A stretch of DNA of 64,000 nucleotides from Mucilaginibacter aquariorum (GTDB taxonomy: Bacteria; Bacteroidota; Bacteroidia; Sphingobacteriales; Sphingobacteriaceae): positions 1 through 64,000 of the forward strand of contig NZ_JANHOH010000007.1 in NCBI RefSeq assembly GCF_024498135.1, in the 5' to 3' direction. Numbering within the stretch: position 1 is the stretch's first letter; each line of letters opens with the position of its first letter. The notes below the pieces were generated by a model. It ran no database searches. It was given only the letters and a program-made list of their open reading frames with translations, and was not told the origin of the DNA. Made by a program: the position numbers and the translations under genes. This document shows positions 1-8,358 of this stretch, piece after piece.

Positions 1-175
1 TACCATGTTTTCTTAACCAAACCAATACTGTACTTCTTCCCTGGATCCCATAATGGCGTTGGGCTTTTTTGTAACTGAGCTCGCCTTTTTCTACTTGCTG
101 AACAACCTGCAATTTAAAGGCAAGACTGTAATCGCGCTGACTGCGCCTTGTGATACTGTTTTCCTGTTTTTTCAT
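1..175 (-). CDS. IS3-family transposase OrfA, N-terminal part (runs off the window)
   Basis: Reading leftward from an ATG at 173-175 there is an open frame of 58 codons that is cut by the window edge. The product begins MKKQENSITRRSQRDYSLAF and continues with a basic helix-turn-helix (KAQRHYGIQGRSTVLVWLRK). This is the usual N-terminus of IS3-family OrfA, which recognises the element's ends. The ATG is about 40 bases inside a likely element terminus. It is unrelated to the housekeeping gene ffh next door. Whether OrfB is intact beyond the window cannot be seen. The family call rests on the helix-turn-helix pattern only. Confidence 0.7.
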   Translation of the reverse strand, partial: MKKQENSITRRSQRDYSLAFKLQVVQQVEKGELSYKKAQRHYGIQGRSTVLVWLRKHG

Positions 176-216
176 ATTAAGTCAACTTAGCTGTCAACTT
201 ATTTCAGGACGGGACA
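1..216 (-). mobile_element. Truncated view of an IS3-like insertion sequence, one terminus near 216
   Basis: The orfA start is preceded, on the minus strand, by a sequence beginning TGTCCCGTCCTGAAATAAG at about 216, a plausible IS3-type TG end. Just inside it the 9-mer gtcaactta occurs twice (181-189 and 193-201). The exact end and target duplication cannot be defined because the other end lies outside the window. Confidence 0.5.
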
Positions 217-225
217 ACAATAAAA

Positions 226-256
226 CAAAAGCCCCGATATTATACCGGGGCTTTTT
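226..256 (-). terminator. Rho-independent terminator after ffh
   Basis: An AAAAGCCCCG/CGGGGCTTTT hairpin lies 20 bases past the ffh stop, with T-rich flanks on both strands. It also separates ffh from the insertion sequence. Confidence 0.75.
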
Positions 257-275
257 GCTTTATTTATTATGGTGA

Positions 276-1604
276 TTACATCTTCGGCATCCGGCGCATC
301 ATATTGGCCATGGCTGCGGGGTTGCTCATTTGTTTCATCACCTTACGCATATCGTCAAACTGTTTCATCAGGCGGTTAACCTCCTGCAGGTCTGTGCCTG
401 AACCTTTGGCAATGCGATTACGGCGGCTTGGGTTGATCAGGTCGGGGTTTTCTTTCTCCTTTGGTGTCATAGAGTTAATAATAGCTTCGATGCCCTTAAA
501 AGAGTCGTCACTAACCTCTACGTCCTTCATCATTTTACCAACACCCGGTATCATGCCCATCAGATCTTTCATGTTACCCATTTTTTTGATCTGTTGTATC
601 TGGCTGTAAAAATCGTTAAAGTCGAATTTGTTCTTGCGGATCTTGCGTTGCAGCTCGGCAGCTTCCTTTTCGTCGAACTGCTGTTGTGCACGCTCAACCA
701 ACGAAACCACGTCGCCCATACCCAAAATACGCGATGCCATACGATCTGGGTGGAAAACGTCAAGCGCTTCCATCTTTTCGCCGGTACCAATGAATTTTAT
801 CGGCTTGTTAACAACCGACTTAATAGATAACGCAGCACCACCACGGGTATCACCATCCAGCTTGGTTAAAACAACACCGGTAAAGTCAAGGCGATCATTA
901 AACACTTTGGCGGTGTTCACAGCATCCTGGCCTGTCATGGAGTCAACCACAAATAAGATCTCGTGTGGGTTAACGGCGGCTTTAACCTGCTCAATCTCAA
1001 CCATCATGGCTTCGTCAATAGCTAAACGGCCGGCGGTATCTATAATAACCACGTTATGGCCATTCTGCTTAGCTAATGCGATACCCTCGCGGGCAATAGC
1101 AACCGGATCTTTCGATTCCAGGTTAGCATAAACCGGAACGCCAATTTGCTCGCCTAAAACCTGTAATTGGGTAATAGCCGCGGGGCGATAAATATCATCG
1201 GCAACCAATAATGGTTTTTTGCCTTTTTGTGTTTTTAGGTAGTTGGCCAGTTTACCGGTAAAAGTTGTTTTACCCGCACCGTTCAAACCTGCTATTAAGA
1301 TGATGGTTGGCGATGCTTTTAGTTCCAGCTCGGCAGTGGTACCGCCCATAAGCTCGGTAAGCTCATCGTTCATTAGCTTAGTTAAAAGCTGGCCCGGCGA
1401 TATCGAGGTTAATACGTTTTCGCCCAATGCCTTTTGCCTTACATCATCTGTAAAGGTTTTGGCTGTTTTATAGTTAACGTCGGCATCCAGGAGCGCTTTG
1501 CGTATCTCCTTCATGGTTTCGGCCACGTTTATTTCTGTAATTGATCCCTGACCCTTCAGTACTTTAAAGGCCCTGTCGAGTTTATCCGATAAATTTTCAA
1601 ACAT
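276..1604 (-). CDS. ffh: Signal recognition particle protein Ffh (SRP54 GTPase)
   Basis: Ffh binds signal peptides emerging from the ribosome together with 4.5S RNA and delivers the complex to FtsY at the inner membrane. The 442 residues have the normal order: N domain (1-95), G domain with Walker A GLNGAGKTT at 106-114, DTAGR at 189-193 and TKLDGDTRGG at 247-256, then a methionine-rich M domain ending in MSNPAAMANMMRRMPKM. Length is typical of the family. The ATG start gives the conserved MFENLSDKLD opening. It is a single-gene unit with its own terminator and a likely promoter at 1630-1637. Nothing is missing. Confidence 0.98.
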   Translation of the reverse strand: MFENLSDKLDRAFKVLKGQGSITEINVAETMKEIRKALLDADVNYKTAKTFTDDVRQKALGENVLTSISPGQLLTKLMNDELTELMGGTTAELELKASPTIILIAGLNGAGKTTFTGKLANYLKTQKGKKPLLVADDIYRPAAITQLQVLGEQIGVPVYANLESKDPVAIAREGIALAKQNGHNVVIIDTAGRLAIDEAMMVEIEQVKAAVNPHEILFVVDSMTGQDAVNTAKVFNDRLDFTGVVLTKLDGDTRGGAALSIKSVVNKPIKFIGTGEKMEALDVFHPDRMASRILGMGDVVSLVERAQQQFDEKEAAELQRKIRKNKFDFNDFYSQIQQIKKMGNMKDLMGMIPGVGKMMKDVEVSDDSFKGIEAIINSMTPKEKENPDLINPSRRNRIAKGSGTDLQEVNRLMKQFDDMRKVMKQMSNPAAMANMMRRMPKM

Positions 1605-1629
1605 TATTAATTCCTAATTTTTGAGGACA

Positions 1630-1637
1630 CAAAGTTA
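1630..1637 (-). promoter_or_regulatory. Putative -7 box of the ffh promoter
   Basis: The minus strand reads TAACTTTG, matching the Bacteroidota -7 consensus TAnnTTTG, 26 bases before the ffh ATG. No clear TTG -33 element was found at the expected spacing. Confidence 0.35.
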
Positions 1638-1777
1638 AGATTTTGAAGCATAACCAGTTCCTATTAAATAAAAATCAATTATAAGCATAGTTTACACTCC
1701 TTAACTAACATTTAACAAAATATCCTGTAACGTTTAGTCATCTCAATGCATCTTATGAAAACTATTAACCACCCTAA

Positions 1778-4228
1778 ATGAAGGTCTTTTTACTTGCCAT
1801 ATTGTTTTCTGCTATAACGTTAAATGCCTTTTCCCAAAAAACAAAAAAAACGTTAGTTGCTATCAAAACCGAAACGCCGCCAAAAATGGATGGTGTTTTG
1901 GATGACGCCGTATGGCAAAATGTACCCATAGCTACTGATTTTGTTGAATTGCAGCCCAACGCCGGAAACCATGAGAAACAGGAGACCCGTACCGAGGTAA
2001 AGATCATTTATGATAATACGGCTATTTATGTAGGGGCGCGTATGTATGAAAAAGACCCAACTAAAATAGCACGTGAATTTGCAACAAGAGACCAGGTAGG
2101 GAATGCCGATTTTATTGGGATAATTTTCGATACCTATAAAGATGGCATCAATGGCTCCGGCTTTTTTGTTACTTCAACAAATGGACAATTTGATGCCAAA
2201 TACGCACCTAATCCCAACGGAAATACGGAGGATGAAACCTGGAATGCGGTATGGACAAGCAAGGTAAACATTGACAGCCTTGGCTGGACATGCGAAATGA
2301 AGATCCCTTACTCGGCCCTGCGCTTTGCTAAAAAAGATGTGCAAACCTGGGGCATGAACCTGATACGTAAACGCCAGAATTTACAGCAGCAACTTTTTTG
2401 GAACGAGTTAGACCCTAAAATGACCGGCCTTATGAATCAGGAAGGGATATTAACAGGGCTGGAAAAAATTGTGCCGCCGGTGCGTTTGGCTTTCTACCCC
2501 TATTTTTCTACCTACTTAAACCATTATCCATACAACACCCCTGGACTGGCTAACACAACAACATCTGTAAACGGTGGTATGGATGTTAAATATGGCATTA
2601 ACGAAAGCTTTACCCTCGACCTTACCCTGATTCCCGATTTTGGACAGGTACAGTCTGATAACAGAATATTAAACCTTACCCCCTTTGAAGTAAAATATAA
2701 CGAGAACCGCTCTTTTTTCACCGAGGGAACAGAGTTATTCAATAAAGGCAACCTGTTTTATTCGCGCAGGGTTGGCGGGCAGCCGCTGCATTACAATGAT
2801 ATAACGCTGAATGATCATGAAGCTATTATCAGCAACCCAACGGAAACTAAGCTGATAAACGCGGTAAAGCTATCCGGCAGGTTATCCAATGGTTTGGGTA
2901 TCGGTGTATTTAATGGATTAACCAACACTGCCTATGCAACAATAGAAGACTCTACTACGGGCAATCGCCGGGTAGTGCAAACCAGTCCGGTTACCAATTA
3001 TAATATCATTGTGCTGGATCAAAACCTAAAAAATAATTCGGCCGTAACATTTATCAACACCAATGTTAACCGTTTTGGTAAAGATTATTCTGCCGATGTA
3101 GGCGGCGTTGTTTTTAATTTGAATAACAAAAAGAACACCTATAACCTGGCAGGTTATGGCTTAATGAGCAATAAGTTTTATAAAGGCGAGCAAACCGTAA
3201 CAGGCTATAATTATGAAGTAGTTTTTGGTAAGGTAGCTGGTAATTTTACCTGGAATGTATCGCAGGACAGGGTTGACAGTAAATACGACCCTAATGATCT
3301 GGGGATATTGTTCAACAACAACTTTTTAGATCATAACCTAAACCTGCAATACGCCAACTACAAGCCCAAGCACCTGTTTACTCAATGGAACGTTTGGACA
3401 AATACTTACTCATCTTACAGGGTATCGCCGTCTGCTTACCAATACTTTAACCAAAACTTTGGCGCTAACGGCAGCTTTAAAAACTTTTGGCAGGTAAATA
3501 TTAATGGCCATTACAGGGTAGAAGGGAATGATTTTTATGAGCCGCGTGTTGCCGGGCGGGTTTTTAAAGCCCCTCAAAATTTTGTGCTCAACTGGAATTT
3601 AAGTACTAACCGAGCTAAAACGCTATCGGGTGGGTTCTGGTATTCAGACCAATGGATGGCTAACGGGCACGGCGGGCATGGCAACGATCTGGAACTTTTT
3701 TATAATGTGCGCCTCAGTAATAAATTCTCTTTCGGGCAGGATGTAACTATTAGTCCGCGGATAAATTATACCGGCTTTGCAACATTTGATGATAGCGGGG
3801 CCGATGTTTTTGCTTTACGAAATGTGCACACGGTTGATAATATTTTCACCCTTAAATACACCTTTAGCAGTATAATGGGGTTAAACCTGCGCTTAAGGCA
3901 TTATTGGAGCAAGGTGAACAATAAAGAGTTTTTTAGCCTGGGGCAGGACGGGTATCTGACAAGTTTAACTTCGAACGATTTTAACCATAACATAGATCAG
4001 AATGCCAATATCTGGAATGTGGATATGATATATGTTTGGCAGTTTTCGCCCGGTAGCGAGCTAAGCCTGGCCTGGAAAAATTCGACTTATACCAACACAA
4101 ACATTGCTACACAAAGCTATTTACGTAACCTTAACGATACCGTGAACCAGCCGCAAAACAATAACTTTTCGTTAAAGGTGCTGTATTATATCGATTTTCA
4201 AAGTTTGAGGAAGCATCATAAAGGGTAA
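1778..4228 (+). CDS. DUF5916 exported protein with N-terminal CBM9-like domain
   Basis: An 816-residue exported protein. A signal peptide (residues 1-19, ending NAFSQ) is followed by a carbohydrate-binding family 9-like region at about 25-220 (PPKMDGVLDDAVWQ, then WTCEMKIPYSALRF). From about 235 onward there is a long aromatic, beta-strand-rich region typical of DUF5916, probably an outer-membrane barrel. Proteins of this architecture are common in Bacteroidota and have no proven activity; binding or uptake of a sugar-related ligand is an inference from the CBM9-like part. It ends 3 bases before the convergent LytTR gene. Start ATG chosen because the signal peptide begins there. Confidence 0.8.
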   Translation: MKVFLLAILFSAITLNAFSQKTKKTLVAIKTETPPKMDGVLDDAVWQNVPIATDFVELQPNAGNHEKQETRTEVKIIYDNTAIYVGARMYEKDPTKIAREFATRDQVGNADFIGIIFDTYKDGINGSGFFVTSTNGQFDAKYAPNPNGNTEDETWNAVWTSKVNIDSLGWTCEMKIPYSALRFAKKDVQTWGMNLIRKRQNLQQQLFWNELDPKMTGLMNQEGILTGLEKIVPPVRLAFYPYFSTYLNHYPYNTPGLANTTTSVNGGMDVKYGINESFTLDLTLIPDFGQVQSDNRILNLTPFEVKYNENRSFFTEGTELFNKGNLFYSRRVGGQPLHYNDITLNDHEAIISNPTETKLINAVKLSGRLSNGLGIGVFNGLTNTAYATIEDSTTGNRRVVQTSPVTNYNIIVLDQNLKNNSAVTFINTNVNRFGKDYSADVGGVVFNLNNKKNTYNLAGYGLMSNKFYKGEQTVTGYNYEVVFGKVAGNFTWNVSQDRVDSKYDPNDLGILFNNNFLDHNLNLQYANYKPKHLFTQWNVWTNTYSSYRVSPSAYQYFNQNFGANGSFKNFWQVNINGHYRVEGNDFYEPRVAGRVFKAPQNFVLNWNLSTNRAKTLSGGFWYSDQWMANGHGGHGNDLELFYNVRLSNKFSFGQDVTISPRINYTGFATFDDSGADVFALRNVHTVDNIFTLKYTFSSIMGLNLRLRHYWSKVNNKEFFSLGQDGYLTSLTSNDFNHNIDQNANIWNVDMIYVWQFSPGSELSLAWKNSTYTNTNIATQSYLRNLNDTVNQPQNNNFSLKVLYYIDFQSLRKHHKG

Positions 4229-4231
4229 AAA

Positions 4232-5020
4232 TTAAAACCCTTCCAGTCGATCCTGAAAATTCCTGCCAACTGGGATAGCTACCTGCCCGTTCAACAATAC
4301 CCTGCTGCGCTCAACCGCGGCTATCTTGCTTTTGGCAATAATGTATGATTTATGCACCCGCAGAAAAGCGCCAGCGGGTAAAATGCCTTCAATATGTTTT
4401 AGCGATCCTTTGGTGATAACCTTATCTGCATTGGTGTAAATGATAGAATAATCTTTAAGCGCTTGTATGTAAATGATATCGGCAATACAAACTTTTATGG
4501 TTTTAACCCCCGACTTTAGATAGAGGTGCTCGGGCATTTCAGGTTTTATTTCAACCGCATCTGCCGCAGTCGCTATTTCTTTTTTATGCCGATACCAGTC
4601 AAGGCTTATTTTAAAGCTCACGGTTATCAGCAAATACCAGGCAGAACTTACCGTATTATAAGGGAGCGAATACCAAAAGTTTCCGTAGCGGATATCGCCA
4701 ATTATAAAACCAAACAGGAACACATCATAGGCGCTTTGCAAGCCCACGTATAAAGCAAGCGACAAAATTAGCAGTACCCCAAAAAGCCAATACCGCTCTT
4801 TATTCAAAAACCGGGGAATAAGTACATACAGGTTCAAATAAGCCAGCGCCATTATCAACAGCAGCCTTACACTTACACAGGCAAAAAGGTGTGGTAATCC
4901 AATTTTGTGTAACAGGTAACGGCGTTCATACAAAAACAGCAGGGTTATCAGTACCCAAAAGCATACCTGCGGCAGGGCGGTTTGCCATTTATTGTTTCTT
5001 ATGTGGGTTGCCTGTTGCAT
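4232..5020 (-). CDS. Membrane-anchored LytTR-family DNA-binding regulator
   Basis: This 262-residue protein has about four hydrophobic segments in its first 140 residues, followed by a cytoplasmic LytTR domain at about 165-262 (VCIADIIYIQALKDYSIIYT, then FLRVHKSYIIA and a VGRNF end). LytTR domains bind direct repeats in DNA. There is no receiver domain, so it belongs to the membrane-tethered class with an N-terminal sensor-like region of unknown signal. No partner histidine kinase is adjacent. A 20-bp-spaced direct repeat 54-87 bases before the start (5074-5107) could be its own operator. LytTR call is firm; the regulon is unknown. Confidence 0.88.
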   Translation of the reverse strand: MQQATHIRNNKWQTALPQVCFWVLITLLFLYERRYLLHKIGLPHLFACVSVRLLLIMALAYLNLYVLIPRFLNKERYWLFGVLLILSLALYVGLQSAYDVFLFGFIIGDIRYGNFWYSLPYNTVSSAWYLLITVSFKISLDWYRHKKEIATAADAVEIKPEMPEHLYLKSGVKTIKVCIADIIYIQALKDYSIIYTNADKVITKGSLKHIEGILPAGAFLRVHKSYIIAKSKIAAVERSRVLLNGQVAIPVGRNFQDRLEGF

Positions 5021-5073
5021 TGCTGATGTAAAAATAAAGTATTAAAGGTTAATAAGTACCAGGGTATATTGCT

Positions 5074-5107
5074 GTTTGTCTATTAAACTTAGTGTTGGTC
5101 TACTAAA
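5074..5107. promoter_or_regulatory. Candidate LytTR operator: direct repeat two helical turns apart
   Basis: GTTTGTCTATTAAA at 5074-5087 and GTTGGTCTACTAAA at 5094-5107 match at 12 of 14 positions with a 20-bp period. LytTR proteins bind direct repeats about two turns apart. The site sits upstream of the LytTR gene and also within the intergenic region of the divergent M1 peptidase. Confidence 0.4.
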
Positions 5108-5295
5108 TGTTTTTTTACGATAAAAACCGGCCATAGCTAACCTCGCTCAGGGTTACGGGCTGGGAGGTGTTGTGGAAATAATTAAAGTAACCAGCACGCT
5201 CCTTATGTTGCTTATTGCAGGCGGGGGGAGGTTTACGTCGAAAGAAATACTAAGCAGGCAGGTAGCCTAAATAGAATTTTTTTGTAATATTACCT

Positions 5296-6870
5296 ATGCG
5301 TAAAAACCTATACCTGCTGCTTTTTGCACCGCTTGTTTTTAGTTTAACTGTTAAAGCCCAGCAACCAGGCGCAACTATTGATGTGCAGCACTACCGCTTT
5401 GCCATTACCTTAAATGATGCAGACAATGTGATAAAAGGACAGGCAACTATTACGGCCAAATTTTTAAAAGCGGCAAGCAATTTTGAATTGGACCTGGCTA
5501 AAAAGAACAGCGAAGGCAAAGGCATGTTGGTAACCGCCTTAAAAGAAAATGGCAAGGCACTGAAGTTTACACAGGATAGCGATAAGGTTATTATCAATAC
5601 AAATGCAATTGCAGGTTCCATGCATAGTTATATTATTACTTATCAGGGAATCCCTACAGATGGGCTTATTATATCTACCAACCAATATAAGCACCGTACA
5701 TTTTTTGGCGATAATTGGGCTAACCGTGCCCGCAACTGGTTACCATGCGTTGATCACCCTGCTGATAAGGCATCAGTAGAGTTTTTAGTGACCGCCCCCG
5801 CCCGATATAAAGTTGTTGCAAATGGGTTAAAGGTTTTAGAAAAACCCCTGCCGGGCAATAAGAAACTTACCCACTGGAGCGAAACCGCTAAACTGCCTAC
5901 GAAAGTTATGGTAATTGGTGTTGCCGATTTTGCGGTGTCTAGTCCGGGCAGTCCGGGAGGCACGCCGGTGTACACCTATGTATTCCCCGAGGATAAAGAA
6001 GTGGGCTTTAAAAGCTATGCCGTAGCGACTAAGATATTGCCATGGTTTGTAAAAAAGATCGGTCCGTTCGCTTATAAGAAGCTGGCTAATGTGCAGTCTA
6101 AAACTATTTTCGGGGGGATGGAAAACGCAGGAGCCATATTCTATTATGAAAAATCGGTAAATGATAAAGGCATTGAGGCGTTAATGGCGCACGAAATTGC
6201 TCATCAGTGGTTTGGCGATGCCATTAGCGAGAAATCATGGGAACACGTATGGCTAAGTGAAGGTTTTGCCACCTACATGGCTAACTTGTACCTGGAGGGC
6301 ACCTACGGCGCAGATACTTTAAAAACTCGCCTGGCCGCCGATAGAGAAGTGGTTTTCAGTTTTGAAAAGAAGTACCTGGCCCCGGTAGTTGATTCTACAT
6401 TTAAAGGGACAATGATAAGTATGCTAAATGCCAATGCCTACCAAAAAGGTGGTTGGGTATTGCATATGCTGCGCCGTAAAATTGGCGATGAAGCATTTTG
6501 GAGAGGTGTTGCTAATTATTATAAACAATACAACGGCGGCAACGCCAACACGGATGACCTGTGTGTAGTAATGGAAAAAGCCAGCGGGGCAAACCTGAAA
6601 CAGTTCTTCGCTCAATGGCTGCGAACAGCGGGGCACCCGCAATTAAAAATAACCTGGGATTATAACGTCGCTGGCAAAACAGTTGCCATACACATAAACC
6701 AATTACAGGAAAAACCTTATCAGTTTTCGCTGGAGTGCTCGGTAGATGGAAAGCTGTACAAGTGGGACGTTAAAGCTTTAGCTACAACGTTTAGTGTCCC
6801 GGCAGCATCGGCAAAACCAGAGATAAAAATAGACCCAAATGTTAACTTACTGGCAACGTTTGCGGAATAA
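5296..6870 (+). CDS. M1-family zinc aminopeptidase
   Basis: A 524-residue exported peptidase. A signal peptide (1-21, ending VKAQ) precedes the beta-rich N-terminal M1 domain, then GGMENAG (about 273-279), which binds the substrate amino group, and HEIAH at 299-303 with the third zinc ligand E322 in WLSEGF. It is shorter than the classic 850-residue aminopeptidase N, which fits the compact Bacteroidota group lacking the long C-terminal helical domain. It probably removes N-terminal residues from peptides in the periplasm. All catalytic residues are present. It stands alone, divergent from the LytTR gene. Confidence 0.93.
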   Translation: MRKNLYLLLFAPLVFSLTVKAQQPGATIDVQHYRFAITLNDADNVIKGQATITAKFLKAASNFELDLAKKNSEGKGMLVTALKENGKALKFTQDSDKVIINTNAIAGSMHSYIITYQGIPTDGLIISTNQYKHRTFFGDNWANRARNWLPCVDHPADKASVEFLVTAPARYKVVANGLKVLEKPLPGNKKLTHWSETAKLPTKVMVIGVADFAVSSPGSPGGTPVYTYVFPEDKEVGFKSYAVATKILPWFVKKIGPFAYKKLANVQSKTIFGGMENAGAIFYYEKSVNDKGIEALMAHEIAHQWFGDAISEKSWEHVWLSEGFATYMANLYLEGTYGADTLKTRLAADREVVFSFEKKYLAPVVDSTFKGTMISMLNANAYQKGGWVLHMLRRKIGDEAFWRGVANYYKQYNGGNANTDDLCVVMEKASGANLKQFFAQWLRTAGHPQLKITWDYNVAGKTVAIHINQLQEKPYQFSLECSVDGKLYKWDVKALATTFSVPAASAKPEIKIDPNVNLLATFAE

Positions 6871-7120
6871 ACGGGGTGATTAAACCTTTGTAATGGTGTG
6901 CAGTCAAATTAGAAAAGTACTACATTTGGTAATTCAGGGACAACCGCAAAGTGTAATTTAGTTCCGATAATTTTGTTTTTACCTATATATAATTTTGATA
7001 ATTAAAATAATTCAAAACAATATATCTTTTTAAAATGTTTTTTGTATAATTGAACCATACAATAACCCGAATATAACTATTGTATAATTAACCCAATCTG
7101 TTCACTTAATTATTAACACC

Positions 7121-7498
7121 ATGACAAAAGCTTATCAATCCATTTATGTAATGTTTTACAGGTGGAGCTTCAAAAATTTCGGTCAGGGCAAACTGCCTCA
7201 GTTTAAATCGTTGTTTAACGTGAGCTTTTTATTGGTTGTCGTGTTAACAAATGCCATGCTGCTTACAAAGCTGATGGTTAAGGCACAATGGCTAAAACTT
7301 GATATGGCGGCGTATGTGGCTATTTTGTTTGGTGCAGTATTTTTCTTGTTGATAAACCACTTTATCCTGTTAAATAACCGCATGTTTAAACAATTGAACA
7401 GTCGCCTGGCCACTATAAGCGTACATAATAAAAATCTTTTTTCGGTAGTGCTGTTGGTAAATGTATTATTTGCCTGCGGCCTTTGCTTTATCAGATAA
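7121..7498 (+). CDS. Small membrane protein of unknown function
   Basis: A 125-residue protein with three hydrophobic stretches, about 31-50, 63-83 and 105-122, separated by short basic loops. No family recognised. It is followed closely by a strong terminator, which supports a real transcript. The 250-base leader upstream is AT-rich and holds no other gene. Confidence 0.6.
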   Translation: MTKAYQSIYVMFYRWSFKNFGQGKLPQFKSLFNVSFLLVVVLTNAMLLTKLMVKAQWLKLDMAAYVAILFGAVFFLLINHFILLNNRMFKQLNSRLATISVHNKNLFSVVLLVNVLFACGLCFIR

Positions 7499-7514
7499 AC
7501 AATATCATGCAGAA

Positions 7515-7549
7515 CAAAAAACCCGCGCCATAATAGCGCGGGTTTTTTG
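7515..7549. terminator. Bidirectional rho-independent terminator
   Basis: AAAAAACCCGCGC-cataata-GCGCGGGTTTTTT (approximate arms) has T-runs on both strands. It ends the 125-residue membrane gene and would also serve a decayed minus-strand gene at 7570-7671. Confidence 0.8.
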
Positions 7550-7569
7550 TTGGTAGTAGCTGTAATTCA

Positions 7570-7671
7570 CTACATCGCCACATCAAATTTTTTGGCAACG
7601 TTATGCATGTAGGCTGGGTCTTTCCCTAACATTTTTACTGACCGTTGCCGATTTTTTAAAATACCTAAAAT
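7570..7671 (-). pseudogene. Possible 3' remnant of a lost minus-strand gene
   Basis: The minus strand carries a 33-codon stop-bounded frame ending in MLGKDPAYMHNVAKKFDVAM and a stop at 7570-7572. Its composition is protein-like, and it is followed by a terminator in the right orientation. I do not recognise the parent family. It could equally be a chance frame in an intergenic gap. Confidence 0.25.
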
Positions 7672-7679
7672 CTAGTACT

Positions 7680-8159
7680 ATGTTCAAATCACTTGCTTTA
7701 ATATTGGCAATTTTATGGGTGCCATTAAAGTACAACACCAAACACACTATAGCGTCAAATGCTAAACCTGTTTTAAAAACGGGCTGGTATTATGTTGCAG
7801 ATAAAAAGAATAACTATCAAAGGCAACAGTTAAATAATAAAGAAAGCTATTTCATCAACCCCCGGCTTATCATTCCTGTTAACAATTTTAAAACGTTAGA
7901 GATAAGAGACGCTCTAGAGCCGGGCGCATCCGAGATATTTATACAATTCAACGAACGGGGTACAAACGCATTTCGGATGGCTACGGGGAATTCCATAAAC
8001 AAGAGATTGGCATTTATAATAGATGATAAACTAATTTACACAGCCATTGTGAACGCGCAGATAAGTTCGGGGTTGGCAGTTATAAACGGATACTCAAAAA
8101 CCGAATTGGAGAAATTTGCTACTCAGATTAAATCAGAAAATAATTCTGCCGGCAAATAA
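7680..8159 (+). CDS. Exported protein resembling an isolated SecD P1-head domain
   Basis: A 159-residue protein with an N-terminal hydrophobic signal or anchor (1-17). The C-terminal 90 residues resemble the P1-head subdomain of SecDF: a DALEPGASEIFIQFNERG strand-turn, GTNAFRMATGNSINKRLAFI, then IIDDKLIYTAIVNAQISSGL followed by INGYSKTELEKFATQ. In SecD the corresponding pattern is 'lai.lDg.v.saP.i...I..G...I.G.fs..ea..la'. The six membrane helices of SecD are absent, so this is a free-standing periplasmic domain, not a translocase subunit. Similar stand-alone domains occur in Bacteroidota; their role is unknown. Assignment is by eye. Confidence 0.6.
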   Translation: MFKSLALILAILWVPLKYNTKHTIASNAKPVLKTGWYYVADKKNNYQRQQLNNKESYFINPRLIIPVNNFKTLEIRDALEPGASEIFIQFNERGTNAFRMATGNSINKRLAFIIDDKLIYTAIVNAQISSGLAVINGYSKTELEKFATQIKSENNSAGK

Positions 8160-8358
8160 ACCCTCATAATTATCCCGGTGCTGCTGCGTACTGTGTGCAG
8201 CACCAGAATTGCATTAGGGATTGAAGCGGATACCGGCCTTGCGCCTAATGCCCGTGCTGTATGAGCGTAAGCCCGGGCCGAAGGTAATGCCCAACTATAT
8301 TTAACAATTCCTCCCCTCAAATAAATTCTATATCTTTCGCATAACAAAAACCTATCAT

